Below are positions 22,775 to 33,707 of a stretch of 64,000 bases of DNA, in pieces (the stretch's first letter is position 1; every line of letters starts with the position of its first letter). Both the position numbers and the translations under genes were made by a program. The stretch lies in NCBI RefSeq assembly GCF_910592395.1, contig NC_088321.1, positions 5,826,001 to 5,890,000 of the forward strand. The letters run 5' to 3'. This DNA comes from Lineus longissimus. Taxonomy: Eukaryota; Nemertea; Pilidiophora; Heteronemertea; Lineidae. Below the pieces are notes generated by a model, which saw only the letters and a list, made by a program, of their open reading frames with translations, was not told the origin of the DNA and did not search any database.

Positions 22775-22938
22775 CTCTTTAAGATATTCCAAAGGTCAGT
22801 GATTGTTCTGGTAGTTTTTGTCTCCGGCCCAATCACGCTAGTGAGCGCCTTATCAAAACCTAGCTTTTGATATTGGTCGTCATCAATGGAAGTACTAAGG
22901 TAGATACAAAGGGCTTCGTCCTTCTTTGTCTCTTCATC
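22775..22938 (-). CDS. Protein kinase exon: first half of the DED-like domain
   Basis: The exon follows a pyrimidine-rich acceptor (CATGTATAG) and ends AAAGAG before GTAGGC. It encodes an acidic/lysine linker, then CIYLSTSIDDDQYQKLGFD, resembling DED helix 1 ('L..I...L...L..L'), then TITDLWNILKR, which continues into the next exon. Phase 0 at its start matches the end of the coiled-coil exon at 33708. Reading frame, borders and phase are clear; the domain identity is less so. Confidence 0.8.
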
Positions 22939-23662
22939 CTATACATGTAGTAGAGAGGCGAAACTAAAAAATTGGCCTGGGTATAAGGTTTATCAAAATA
23001 ATCCATGCAAGAGACAAGCATCCAGCGCAGTAGACAGGGAGGGAATGGGGCCCCACACCTGGCTAGGGTGGATGCCAAGTGGATTCAATTTGGTTGCCTT
23101 TTCTCCCTTTTACGTTCATGTAAGACTAAGTATGTACATGATATATAGGTGCCGGTTGAATAAGTCCCTGTTATACGGAAAAAGTTGGTGTCGTGGCGAA
23201 ATTGAGGCTCAAGGTTGGAGGCGAAAACGAGGCTCAAGGATGGCGGTCATACAATTTTAGAGCTCCGGGTTTATGAGTATTCTATGACGCAAATACGGAC
23301 GAAAAGTACAAGAACGTAACGTGATCGAGGTGAAGAAACTAGTTGGAGTGAAGATTTTAGTAAACCGTTGAAGCAGTTTGAGAAGTGGAAATATCTTTTG
23401 ACAAGCCAGAGAAGTTCAGAATTGAGCCCCTCCCAAGTTAGCCACGCGGTTGTGTTGCATGGCTGCAGTGAATGCACGCCGGTCCGTGCACTGCACTGGC
23501 GAACCTGTTCCACTTAGACTTTGTGCATTCCAACCGATGAAGTTGGAGTGGTCTGCCGGAGAATTCAGTTCCGGGTCAGTAGCATAGTTTTCACTCTGTT
23601 TGTACAGCTTGCCGGCCGGGGAAGCACAGATTATTTTTCACCCTAACCAACCGCACCTTATT
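22939..23662. other. Kinase intron, nothing recognised
   Basis: Short ORFs on both strands overlap here without recognisable domains. Confidence 0.3.
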
Positions 23663-24900
23663 ATGCCCCCGCTAAAGTGGGGGCATTATGTTCTTAGGTG
23701 GTTTCCGGCCGCCGCCGCCGCGTCCGCGTCCGCTGCACTGAATTCCAGACTATAACTCAAGAACCCCTTGCTCGGCTGACTTGAAATTTTTAGGGGGTGT
23801 AGGCCTAGTGTGTCAAAGGGTCCCTATTGTTTTTTGGCGCGTTCCAAAATCCAATATGGCCGCCAGCCGCCATCTTAGATTTTCGCATTCCGCTCGTTTA
23901 CTAAAAACCCGAGGTCCAACAGTCTTAAAACTTTTGTGGTGTGATGGTCTATGGTAGGGGAGGTTCCCTATCGATTTTGGGCCCGACCCGAAATCAAAGA
24001 TGGCCGCCAGCCACCATCTTAGATTTTCGCATTCCGCTCGTTAACTGGAGAACCGGAGATCCAACAGTCTTCAAACTTTTGTGGCGTAATGGTCTATGGT
24101 AGGGGAGGTTCCCTAGCGATTTTGGGCCCGATCCGAAATCAAAGATGGCCGCCAGCCACCATCTTAGATTTTCGCATTCCGCTCGTTTACTGGAGAACCG
24201 GAGGTCCAACAGTCTTCAAATTTTGTGGCGTAATGGTCTATGGTAGGGGAGGTTCCCTATCGATTTTGGGCTCGACCCGAAATCAAAGATGGCCACCAGG
24301 TCCCCGACTTGGTGATTTGTATTCCGCCCCGTAAATTAAGAACTGAGTGAGTGACAGACCTAAAACTTATGTGGTGTTATTACCACATAGGGGAGGTTCC
24401 CTATCCATTTTGGGCCCGATCTGAAATCCAAGATGGCTGCCAGGCCCGACTTGGTTTTTCGCATTCCGACCTGTAACTCAAGAACCAAGTGAGTGACAGA
24501 CCTGAAACTTATGTGGTGTGATGAGGTTGTGTAGGGGAGGTTCCCTGTCGATTTTGGGCCTGACCCAAAATTCAATATGGCTGCCAGCAGCCAACTTAGA
24601 TTTTGGTATTCCGATTGTTAACTGAAGAACTAGAGGTTTGACACACTTCAAACTTTTGTGGTGCAATGATCATTCAGGGGATGCTCTCTATCGATTTTGG
24701 GCGTGTTCCAAAATCCAATATGGCTGCCAGCAGCCAACTTAATAGATTTTGGTATTCCGATTGTTAACTGAAGAACTAGAGGTTTGACACACTTCAAACT
24801 TTTGTGGTGTAATGTTCTTCAGTAGGGGAGTTTCTCTATCGATTTTGGGCGCATTCCAGAATCCAAAATGGCCTCCAGCCGCCATCTTAGATTTTTGCTG
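23663..24900 (+). repeat. Element D copy 1: 5' hairpin plus eight ~144-bp tandem units
   Basis: It starts with the palindrome ATGCCCCC-gctaaagt-GGGGGCAT (23663-23686), then a GCC/CGTCC-rich stretch, then eight units with an ATGGCC/ATGGCT landmark at 23856, 24000, 24145, 24289, 24433, 24577, 24720 and 24868 (spacing 143-148). Each unit carries TAGGGGAGGTTCCCTATCGATTTTGGGC and GCCGCCATCTTAGATTTT or a derivative. The plan (5' hairpin, microsatellite, tandem core) parallels the Helentron-like elements, but no 3' end was identified. Confidence 0.75.
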
Positions 24901-25136
24901 AGATGAGATAAGATAAGAGATGAGATAAATAGCCACGCAGTTGCTATTCATTGATATCCGAGCATTGGATATTCTGTGACAGACATCAGGAGATGAGATA
25001 AATAGCCTGACAGTTGTTATTCATTAGCATGTAAGCAATGGATATTCTGTGACTGATTCTAGCAGATTGCACTAGCTTCCCGGCAGTGACTAGTCTTTAA
25101 CTTCCTGAGTACAAGATATTCTATGACTGATTCCAG
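24900..25136 (+). repeat. ~75-bp tandem repeat next to element D
   Basis: GAGATGAGATAAATAGCC..(A)CAGTTG.TATTCATT....GCA.TGGATATTCTGTGAC occurs twice (from about 24914 and 24991), with a third weaker unit to 25136. Confidence 0.65.
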
Positions 25137-25150
25137 GCGATCGCATAATT

Positions 25151-25420
25151 ATGCCCCCGCTAAAGTGGGGGCATTATGTTCTTAGGTGGTTTCCGGCCGC
25201 CGCCGCGTCCGCCGCGTCCGCCGCATCTGCCGCACTGAATTCCAGACTATAACTCAAGAACCCCTTGCTTGGCGGACTTGAAATTTTTAGGGGGTGTAGG
25301 CCTAGTGTGTCAAAGGGTCCCTATTGTTTTTTGGCGCGTTCCAAAATCCAATATGGCCGCCAGCCGCCATCTTAGATTTTCGCATTCCGCTCGTTTACTA
25401 GAGAACCAGAGGTCCAACAG
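25151..25420 (+). repeat. Element D copy 2, truncated after one unit
   Basis: It has the same ATGCCCCC...GGGGGCAT hairpin (25151-25174) and the same leader as 23663 with near identity. Homology stops abruptly after GGTCCAACAG at 25420. The near identity suggests a recent copy. Confidence 0.75.
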
Positions 25421-26130
25421 TTCTACAATTCTTTCATGAGTAAAAAGTAGACATTCTAAGCAATACAATAATGTCACTCCCATAAAAATTGATTGGAAAT
25501 TGAGGGAGTACGGCATTCTGTTCGGCAACTGGCAGCGCTGAAAAAAATACATTGCATACTGTACAATACCAAATGGCACATTTTAAAAAGCGCTCATTGG
25601 ACAACGTAGGGAATTACCAGAAATGACGTCATCGCTGGTCTAAATAGAAAACTACGGTGGCGCAGTAGAGCGCAAGAAAAGGTTTAGCATTAACTTCGTC
25701 ATGCAAGCTTCAGCAACAAAACGATTTCTCATGAATGATTTACTTGATCATCATCAGCTTGTTTTCCCCTGATAGATAAAAAAATGATTTACAATTTCCA
25801 TCAAAGTTTTCTATTTTGTGTACAGTCACATGTTATTTAACTGGCAAGGAGCCAAGCAGTTTTGAATATTTGCGGGAAAATACTTCGTACTTGTAAACGA
25901 GGCTATGACAATGAGTATGCTCATTCAGGGCATTAACTTCATGTTACGGTAAATATTTTCATACGATGATTTCACCCGAATTATGATCAGGATTGAGGAA
26001 TGAACAGTGGCATAATTATGTCAACCAAAAACATTGGTACCGTAGTGAACGCAAAAGGATATCAAATACCATGGAGCATGCCATTTTCATGCATAATGAA
26101 CTAAACACCGGGAAGATATTAATGATATTA
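25421..26130. other. Intronic, nothing recognised
   Basis: No supported feature. Confidence 0.3.
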
Positions 26131-26132
26131 AC

Positions 26133-26170
26133 TCAGCTGAGCGCCAGGCCCTTGGACCTCTTGTTGTTAT
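26133..26170 (+). repeat. Solo 3' end of a subfamily-C Helentron-like element
   Basis: TCAGCTGAGC (26133-26142) followed by the hairpin AGGCCCTTGGACCT (26146-26159) and CTTGTTGTT matches the 3' end at 45074-45109. No partner 5' end was found. Confidence 0.6.
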
Positions 26171-26184
26171 AGCAAGGAGCACTA

Positions 26185-26432
26185 ATCCTTTGCTAAGAAT
26201 GAGCGGTAAGCTTGCCTTTAGCGGAAGCAACTCACATGTGGCCAATAACATCAATGCCGTGTGTGCAAAGGCAGGCACCCCTTAATATGATATCATGAAC
26301 ATATATTTAAACAAACATGATTTTCTTAGACACGCAAATGTCAATCTGACTGACACAGCCAATGTCATCAAGGACATGATCAGCCTACGTGACCACAGAG
26401 ACCACGCATTTTTGATAACGACGAAATTAATT
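26185..26432 (+). pseudogene. SGNH-esterase-like fragment, probably from a retroelement
   Basis: A frame with one TAA reads SGKLAFSGSNSHVANNINAV, then VNLTDTANVIKDMI. The tail 'H.NLTDTAN..I.DM' resembles the Asp-x-x-His block of SGNH/GDSL-like ORFs found in some retroelements (with Asn-Leu in place of His). It lies just upstream of an RT remnant in the same orientation and may be its ORF1. Confidence 0.35.
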
Positions 26433-26719
26433 ATATGAGGAGGTTTCCAGCTACCGTTTTATGGAGTTTTCTAGCAGCAGAAACTTCAAGAACCGTCAAG
26501 TCGAGTTGGAGCAGGTAAAGTAGTTTAGTTATTTAGTACCTTTACCAGGTCCAAAAAAAACAGCGATTAATATTTTTCTTAGCAAGAAATTATAAGAAAA
26601 AAATTGCCAAGAAAGTAATTACTTTTAAAAATCTCACAAGATCTTACAATGATTAATATTGGTAAGAAATTAATTGGTAAGAAATTAACAAGAATATAAT
26701 GGACGCTAGTTTTCTATTC

Positions 26720-28250
26720 TATTCTATCTAAGAGGAAGTCAAGGCTGCAATCATTGCTCTTCAAAACAATCGTGCTGCCGGCCCAGGCGGTATTAACAGC
26801 GAGCTATCCAAACACTCGAAGAACATCGTCTCCCACCCACTGGCCAAGACCATCAATTCATTCTTTGAACACCACATTTCAATCGCGACACTAGGAGAAG
26901 GTACACTTATCTCACTGCCCAAGCCAAAAAAGCCCCCCCCCCCGGACCACCAGCTGACCAGCCAATTGCCCTATTAAACAGCATACGTAAGATCATGTCC
27001 ATCATCACAGACGCTGCGTCGCATCAGAGACAAGGTCGACTGCTTAATCACCGGACCCTACTAGAGTGGTTTCAAAAGAGGCAGGAGCTGCGTAGACATC
27101 GTATGGGCCCAACGCATACTGACATCAGTGGTGATGACAAGGACACGGGACTTCCATGAGATGGGCATCGACATGTCACGATCTATCGACACCATCAGAC
27201 GAAAACGCGTCCTAGATGTCCTGGTACTAACAGGCTGCAACGATGACGAACTGGGACTTGCGTGATCACTACTAGCAGGGACAAAGCTCAGGGTACGGGT
27301 ACCGTGCTGTTTGACTCATTCGAGACCACAATTGGCTCCCCTCAAGGCGTCAGCCTATCATCTGTCCTTTTCACCTGCTACCTTGCTGCTGCTGCTCTCT
27401 CATCCGAGAAAATTTCACCAGACCTAACCCTCCGGTCTCCATTCTGGGTATGCCACTCGAAATGGAGATTGCAGATGATGTTGACTTCCTGGACAAAGAA
27501 AAGGAACCCCTGCACCAACTCAAGTCAGTAGCAGCAGAGAGACTGAACTACAACAACTTGTTCATGATCGAGACAAAGACGGAGTTCAGCCATGTATACC
27601 TTGCAGAACCCACTGAACAAGATCCACACGGGAAGATTCTCCGCGACAATGAGAGCTGGCGCAGGAACAAGACCCTGGGCTCCTTACTGTGTGGCACAGC
27701 AAAAACCACATCCCGCTGCATACATGGCTTCACTGCATTCCATACCCTGCGGAAACTGTGGAACAGACGAACTAAGATCCCACTGAAGACAAGACTCCAC
27801 CTCTACAAAGCCAATTGCGTATCCATCATACTCTACAAATGCAATAGCTGGGGCCGTATAAATACCTAAAGCCATGCTAGATACGCTGGATGCTTGCCAC
27901 CGCAGACACATGTCACTGCTGGCCGAAAAGCATCATCAGCACCAAGGCACTGTACGAACTGAATCTCTCTCTGCCAAGGTTGCAAAACAAAGATGGTCGA
28001 TGCTGTGCCATGTTCTTCCCATGGATCCCGACACACCTGCCCAAAGGGCACTTGACTTTGCTGTCACAGGTTCAAAGACCTATAAACTCTGCCAAGGACC
28101 ACATTGCACAAACCTACTGCGTACCACACGCACAGACCTGAAACAAGCCGGACTGGGCCAACGGCGCACTGCGAGACAACTCCATTGCCTACGGCAACGT
28201 GCCCATAACGAGGCCAACTGGCCGAGACTCAAGTGAAGGACTAATTGTAG
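26720..28250 (+). pseudogene. LINE reverse transcriptase remnant, family 3
   Basis: Shattered frames carry EVKAAIIALQNNRAAGPGGI (RT finger), SGFKRGRSCVDIVWAQR, GSPQGVSLSSVLFTCYLAA, IADDVDFLD (degraded YADD-type centre), then C-terminal blocks SIILYKCNSWG, KQRWSMLCHVL and RTDLKQAGLGQRR. At least four stops and several frame changes are seen. The clade is unresolved, and the endonuclease was not identified. Confidence 0.7.
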
Positions 28251-28254
28251 CTGC

Positions 28255-28560
28255 AGGTTGTCACTATAACTACTGCAGCCACAGCAAACAGTTATTATTA
28301 CTATTGTTATATAGCAGCCCGGGTAGCGCAGACGCGGCATGCCAAAATTTAACCCATTCGTCTTTTCAGGTTTTTATCACCACACATTGCACGTGTGTGT
28401 GACGAGACTAATAATATATGGGAGAGAAATCTTAAGAATATCTCTTCGGGATAAAGAAAGATGAATGGTATTGAAGTTATTTTCAAGTAAAGGCATTTTT
28501 TTAGTATTGACAGAAATACATTTAATCGCCAAAAACAGTAGAAACGACATATTTAAAAGT
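28255..28560. other. Nothing recognised
   Basis: No supported feature between the RT remnant and the SINE-like sequence. Confidence 0.3.
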
Positions 28561-28563
28561 TGT

Positions 28564-28628
28564 GTTGTGGGAATCGAACCTGGGCAATATGTTTAACAGG
28601 CCAATGCCATATCTATTAAGCCATGAAG
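28564..28628 (-). repeat. tRNA-derived SINE-like sequence, minus strand
   Basis: On the minus strand TGGCTTAATAGATATGGC (A box) and AGGTTCGATTCCCAC (consensus B box) are spaced as in a tRNA gene. A body with tRNA pairing is not clear. Confidence 0.5.
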
Positions 28629-28724
28629 AGTTCTTGTTTGTGAATTGGCCTATTATAGGCCTGGTGCATTATGCATTATGCATGAGCAATGTGCGGTTTA
28701 AATATCCATGCACATGCTCTTGAC

Positions 28725-29096
28725 CAGTGTAGGGATTCGGACAGTATCACCAAATCACTGTCCCTATGGTTACCGAAGCGGCCAGCAGACGACACAAAAT
28801 AAATTCAAAGCACATGCAGATTCAACTGCAAATATTTCCTGTCCTATGGCACTCGACAAGATTTGCTGATTGGTATTTCTAGATGACAGATTAAACACAC
28901 CTGCCAATAGGTTTTTATTGATGAAGCTGTCCAGAATAAGAAGAAAACCGGTGTTTTTGTAGCTCTATGCCAAATTAATTGCGGTTGAATCCGCATCTGC
29001 TTCCAATTTATTTGGTGTCGTCTGCTAGCCGCTTCGGTAACTGTAGCGGACAGTGATTTGCTGACACTGTCCGAATCCCCACACTGACTACACAAT
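28725..29096. mobile_element. Foldback MITE with ~110-bp inverted repeats
   Basis: The arms share GGATTCGGACAGT, AATCACTGTCC, GGTTACCGAAGCGGC, AGCAGACGACAC and CAAATAAATT in inverted orientation around a ~150-bp centre. A one-arm relative is at 4440-4620. Confidence 0.75.
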
Positions 29097-29530
29097 GAGT
29101 TGGCCTGATTAGGAAGGTTTTAACGTCAGTGTTTGATATGTTCATTTCTTTTTTATTTAAATGGAAATATTAAAAGACAAGTCAAAGGTCGGGGATACTT
29201 GTACTTAGTCGTTATTTTCCTCTTGATAAGTTTCGTACAAGGCTGAAGTTATGCAAAAACATATTCAAGTTTGGAGCAAATAACATAATATTTCAAATTT
29301 TGAATATCAAATGGCACCTGACTGGTCATTCTCCCAGGTCCTTCACTCAGACTCACAGTTTTTGTCCCCGTGAAGTAGAGTTAAAACACAGTAGGCCTAT
29401 AACTAGTAATTATCATAGCAAAAGATGTGTGTCCCCCTCCCGGGAAGGTTAGGGTAAGGGTTAGGACTGGGGGTAGGGTTAGCACTGTGTATATATTAAC
29501 AGCATATGTGTATCTATTAGACAAAGAAAA
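29097..29530. other. Nothing recognised
   Basis: It contains a short degenerate TTAGGG-like stretch (29447-29482) that is too short to call telomeric. Confidence 0.3.
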
Positions 29531-29536
29531 TCGATT

Positions 29537-29613
29537 AAGGGAGCTAACCTAGTGATGGGTAAAGCGTTTGCCTACCACGCCGTAGATCACTGGCTCGAAT
29601 CCCACCCTGGGCG
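29537..29613 (+). repeat. tRNA-derived SINE-like sequence
   Basis: TAACCTAGTGATGGGTAAAG (A-box-like) and CTGGCTCGAATCCCACC (B box GGCTCGAATCC) lie at tRNA spacing, followed by a T/A-rich stretch. Confidence 0.5.
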
Positions 29614-30250
29614 ACATATTTTTTTTAAAGCTGTTCTTTCTACTTTGTATATTTTCTGCTAGAAAATGCAAGTCCTGAGATTTGTGACGTCATTGTAGCA
29701 ACCATCCTGTAGAAAAAAACCTCCCGCTAGCTAGATCCACGCTAGGTAAAGCAAGCATGTACATTGTACATACTTATAAAAAAAACTGGCACACTAGAAC
29801 CGTGTCAAATACATACAGACTGAACTAAAAAGCTAAACCTGATAGATAGCATTACAAATACAACAAATCGAGAATCATCACCCCGCTGGAGAATCAATTC
29901 CATGATTGCCAAGAATCTGGCAGGCCTTCAATTCCCGCTTGATGAGCTAAGATAACGTTATTTAGTAAGGCAGGAGAATTGTGTTGTTGGATTCCTCCAG
30001 CGAAATAGTGTTGTGTTCATCTGGTAATAAGATTTATTTTCAAGGATGACTTGCATCACACTGAAAGGAAAAAGTTGTCCTTGGAATTTGCGCGTGTGTG
30101 GCTTGACATATCAAATTAGGATTGTTGAATCAATAATCTTTGCGTTTATTGCACTCTCGAGATTTAAAATAGAAAAACGAATTTTTACATGCACCGTGAC
30201 TCGCTAAAGTCCCCGACGTCCGACAGAGGGCACCACGGAGTCACGGCGTT
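29614..30250. other. Nothing recognised
   Basis: The small inverted repeat CCGTGACTC/GAGTCACGG (about 30193-30245) lies just before the truncated LINE. Confidence 0.3.
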
Positions 30251-30272
30251 TTTCTAGATATCCGTAGAAGTA

Positions 30273-31060
30273 TTGCATGACCATTTCAAAAATCTAAATC
30301 AGGCTCCGCCAGATCATGCAGTCGATGGAAACATCAACATAGAACTCGGGAATGAAAATGAAATCTTGAACAAGCCATTTACTATTGAGGAAATCAGAAA
30401 AGCTATTAAGAAGCTTAAAAATGGTAAAGCTCAGGGCCTTGATTACATTTCAAACGAGCACATCAAAGCCTCGGAGGGTAATATGATTGGAATTTTTTGT
30501 AGACTTTTCAACCTGGTCCTAAAAACTGGTGTTATTCCCTCAGCTTGGACTGTTGGTGTTGTACAAGGGCTATATAAAAACAAAGGTGACAAACAGGACC
30601 CTGGCAACTATAGGGGTATTACTATTTTAAGTTGTCTGGGAAAGTTGTTTACTGCTGTAATCAACAACCGTCTTGGTGAATTTGCCGAATCAATTGACCT
30701 CATAAATAAAGAGAAAGCAGGTTTTAGACCAGGTTATTCTACAATTGATCATATGTTTGCTCTAAATTGTCTGCTAGACATCTATCTGTCAAAAGGTATG
30801 AAGATTTACTGTGGTTTTGTCGACTATGCTAAAGCATTTGACTAAGTTTGGAGAGCTGGCCTATGGGAGAAAGTGTTGAGTTCCGATATTAAGGGTCGAA
30901 TTATCAGAGTAATAATGAAGCTATATGAAAATGCAAAATCATGTGTCAAAGGTCCAACTGGCTTGACTGAAAACTTTGATTGTAATATTGGTGTTCGTCA
31001 AGGTGAAAATTTATCACCTTTTCTATTTGCTATCTACCTCAATGACCTGTCTTCCTTTTT
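30273..31060 (+). pseudogene. LINE family 2 RT, part before the insertion
   Basis: Motifs in order are FTIEEIRKAIKKLKNGKAQG, DPGNYRGITILSCLGK, AGFRPGYSTIDHMFAL, GFVDYAKAFD (catalytic Asp) and GVRQGENLSPFLFAIYLNDL. A TAA follows KAFD, where the family has an ordinary codon before VWRAGLW. The frame stops at the inserted element at 31061. Confidence 0.85.
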
Positions 31061-31988
31061 AGCTCACCTCTTAGCAGAGGTGAGCTTATCCCATACCGTG
31101 GCGTCCGTCGTCCGTCGTCGTCGTCGTCGTCGTCGTCGACGTCGTCGTCGTCCGTCGTCCGTTAGCAGGGCACGTTTCGTAACTGTTAGAGCTATTGAGT
31201 TGAAACTTAGTACACATGTACCTTTATGTAATGACACCTTGGAGACCAAGTTTCGGTCCGATTCGTTTCATGGTTTGGCCACCAGGGGGCCAAACGTTAA
31301 AAGTCAACATATGCAATATCTTCCTTAATAGTAGTCGGGGAATTTTGAAAAAAATATGGTAGGTACTTCTAGCAAAGGTGCATCATATATCCTCCGGGTT
31401 TTTGATTTGACCTCCTTTTCAAGGTCACAGAGGTCAAAGTTTGCTGATTCACTGAACAGTAGCATGTTTCCTATCTATTTTAGCTAGAAGGTTTTAAACC
31501 AGTGTGGACATGTATCTGGGGATTCTCTATTCCACCCCTAAAATTTCGGCCGTTCGGACATCAAATATGGCCGCCAGGCAGCCATCTTGAAAAATAAACA
31601 CAGTACTATTACTCCGAAACTTATGATCGGATTGCAACCAAATTTGATCTGGATGTATATCTATGTACTCTCTACTAAATCCTTGATTTTTTATCAAATG
31701 TGATAGCCAATATGGGTGCCAGGCGGGCATCTTGAAAAATTCTTAGTTTGGCCACCCGGGGGCCAAATTTAATGTCCAAAGTTAAAATGTTTGATTGCTC
31801 GTTTAATAGTGGTCTGATTTTCATAACATTTTTATGGTAGGTACTCCTAGCAAGGATACATTTCATAAATGTGGGTTTTTGATTTGACCTACTTCTCAAG
31901 GTCACAGAGGTCAAAGTTTTCCTATGGCACCGCCATTTTACAATGACGGCACGTTAGAGGTGAGCACAATGGCCCTGGCCATTTCATT
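31061..31988 (+). mobile_element. Helentron-like (HINE) element, subfamily A, inserted in LINE family 2
   Basis: The 5' hairpin AGCTCACCTC-ttagca-GAGGTGAGCT is followed by a (GTC)n tract, a core with GGGCACGTTTCGTAAC, a 3' GAGGTGAGC (31957-31965) and the hairpin AATGGCC-CT-GGCCATT (31968-31983). Boundaries are fixed by the host LINE: exact removal of 928 bp rejoins the RT frame, leaving a T run and no duplicated target sequence. It is non-coding. Confidence 0.8.
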
Positions 31989-33262
31989 TGAAGAAAATGG
32001 AGCTGAAGGCATGAGACATTTGCATCATTATAGCACATGTGAGTTTGTCAGAAATCTAGGTTACAGGATTAAACTATATGTTCTTTTGTACGCTGATGAC
32101 ACTATTCTCCTAGCTGATACGGCAAATGATTTACAGCAGGGTTTAAATTTGCTGGGAAAGTATATTGATGAATGGAAATTGTCAGTAAATGGTTCTAAAA
32201 CTAAGGTTGTTATTTTTGCCAGAGGCAAAGGGCGTAAAGCCAAACATGTATTTGTATACAAGGGTACTGTTTTAGAAATCGTTGATGATTATACCTATTT
32301 GGGAGTTATTTTCAGTTATAATGGTTCTTATCTCAAAGCCAGAAAAAGACGGTTTGACCAAGCTTCAAGAGCTATGTTCGGCCTTTTAAGGCATTGTAAA
32401 AAGTTAGATCTTCCGATTGATGTATCTCTTGAACTTTTTGATCGAACCATATTGCCAATACTTCTATATGGATGCGAAATTTGGGGTTTTGAGGACATCA
32501 GTGTACTTGAAAGAGTCCATTTGAGATTTTGTAAGTATATTCTAAATGTATCCAAATACACACCAAGCTGTATGATTTATCACGAACTTGGACGCCACCC
32601 AATCAGTGTATCAATTATTGAGAGAATGGTTAATTATTGGGCAAAACTGGAATCTCCAAAAAGCAAAGACAAGTGGTGTAGTTTGTTGTATAACATTGTA
32701 AAAGATCAACATGATCATGGATACTTGACCTCCAAATGGTGCGCCTTTGACAAATCCAGTTTGAACAATTGTGGAATTGGTTATTTATGGGTTGAAAGAA
32801 ACCCAGTCAATCCTTCATGGTTAAAATGTAAAATTAATCAATTTCTCACAGATCAATCTAAGCAACGTTGTATAAGATATATTTGATCACCCCAAGTGCT
32901 CTGTGTACAGGTTGTTGTGTAATGAGGACTACAAGTTTGAAATCCAGAAATACTTGATTGATCTTCCTGATTTTATGGTAAAAGCACAAATTTCATTCCG
33001 ACTAGGAAACAACAAGCTTCCAGGTGTTAGAAGTCGAAACTACAATGGCAATAACCAAGAGTTAAATAATACTTGTCAACTTTGTGATAAAAATGATGTT
33101 GGAGATGAATTCCATTACCTACTTGATTGTCCACATTTTGAAATGGACAGATACAGGTACCTTGGTCAGTATTTTTGCCACCATCCAAATATGCTCAAAT
33201 TTAGTACATTAAACCAAACATCAGAATCATACTTTAAACCAAACATCAGAACAAAAACTTAA
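31989..33262 (+). pseudogene. LINE family 2 RT, part after the insertion, and C-terminal domain
   Basis: The frame resumes at EENGAEG and reaches LLYADDTILLAD (catalytic DD), KLSVNGSKTKVVIF, a thumb/connection region and LPILLYGCEIWG. A frame change near 32885 leads to a C-terminal zinc-knuckle-like CQLCDKNDVGDEFHYLLDC. Typical C-termini of this type of LINE end this way. Confidence 0.85.
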
Positions 33263-33473
33263 GAAATTAGCTATACTTTGCAGCAAGATTTTGAAAATTT
33301 TTAGAAATTATAATGTTAATAGAGGATAGGTGCTTTCCTCCTTTATTTCTCACTTGTATATATGTTATTATAGTTATGTTTTGGTACTCTTGTACCTTTT
33401 ATTATGGTCTGAGTAATAAAATTCATTCATTCATTCATTCATTCATTCATTCATTCATTCATTCATTCATTTC

Positions 33474-33707
33474 TAGGCAGGATGGCACAAGTACCTCGAA
33501 ATTGTCATACTGTCGATGCTACCAGATGGACACAGTTAATTTCAAAAAATTGATTGCACATTTTGGTGTTTTTTTTGTGAGACAGTTATTCTCTCAGTCC
33601 AAGCAGCACTATCGAGCACAAGCTGCCAGGTTATTTGGAAGGCCTGGTAAGATTTTCGGCAATCTTGGAAATGGCTTCCCCTCCTGAAACATACGTTGTA
33701 CACTCAC
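33474..33707. other. Intron next to the coiled-coil exon
   Basis: No supported feature apart from the downstream exon. Confidence 0.25.

Larger units (their letters stand above)
30255..33473 (+). mobile_element. LINE family 2, 5'-truncated, with (ATTC)n tail
   Basis: The element starts inside ORF2 just upstream of the RT. It continues through the RT and a C-terminal CCHC-like region, has AATAAA at 33415-33420 and ends in about 12 ATTC units (33421-33471). A 928-bp Helentron-like element interrupts it at 31061-31988. Decay is mild: one in-frame stop and one frameshift besides the insertion. Confidence 0.85.

Noticed and set aside
29447-29482. TTAGGG-like stretch
   Set aside because: Only a few degenerate units, which is not enough for an interstitial telomere call.
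33421-33471. CRISPR-like or structured array
   Set aside because: It is simple (ATTC)n, the tail of a LINE. No CRISPR array is expected or seen in this eukaryotic window.
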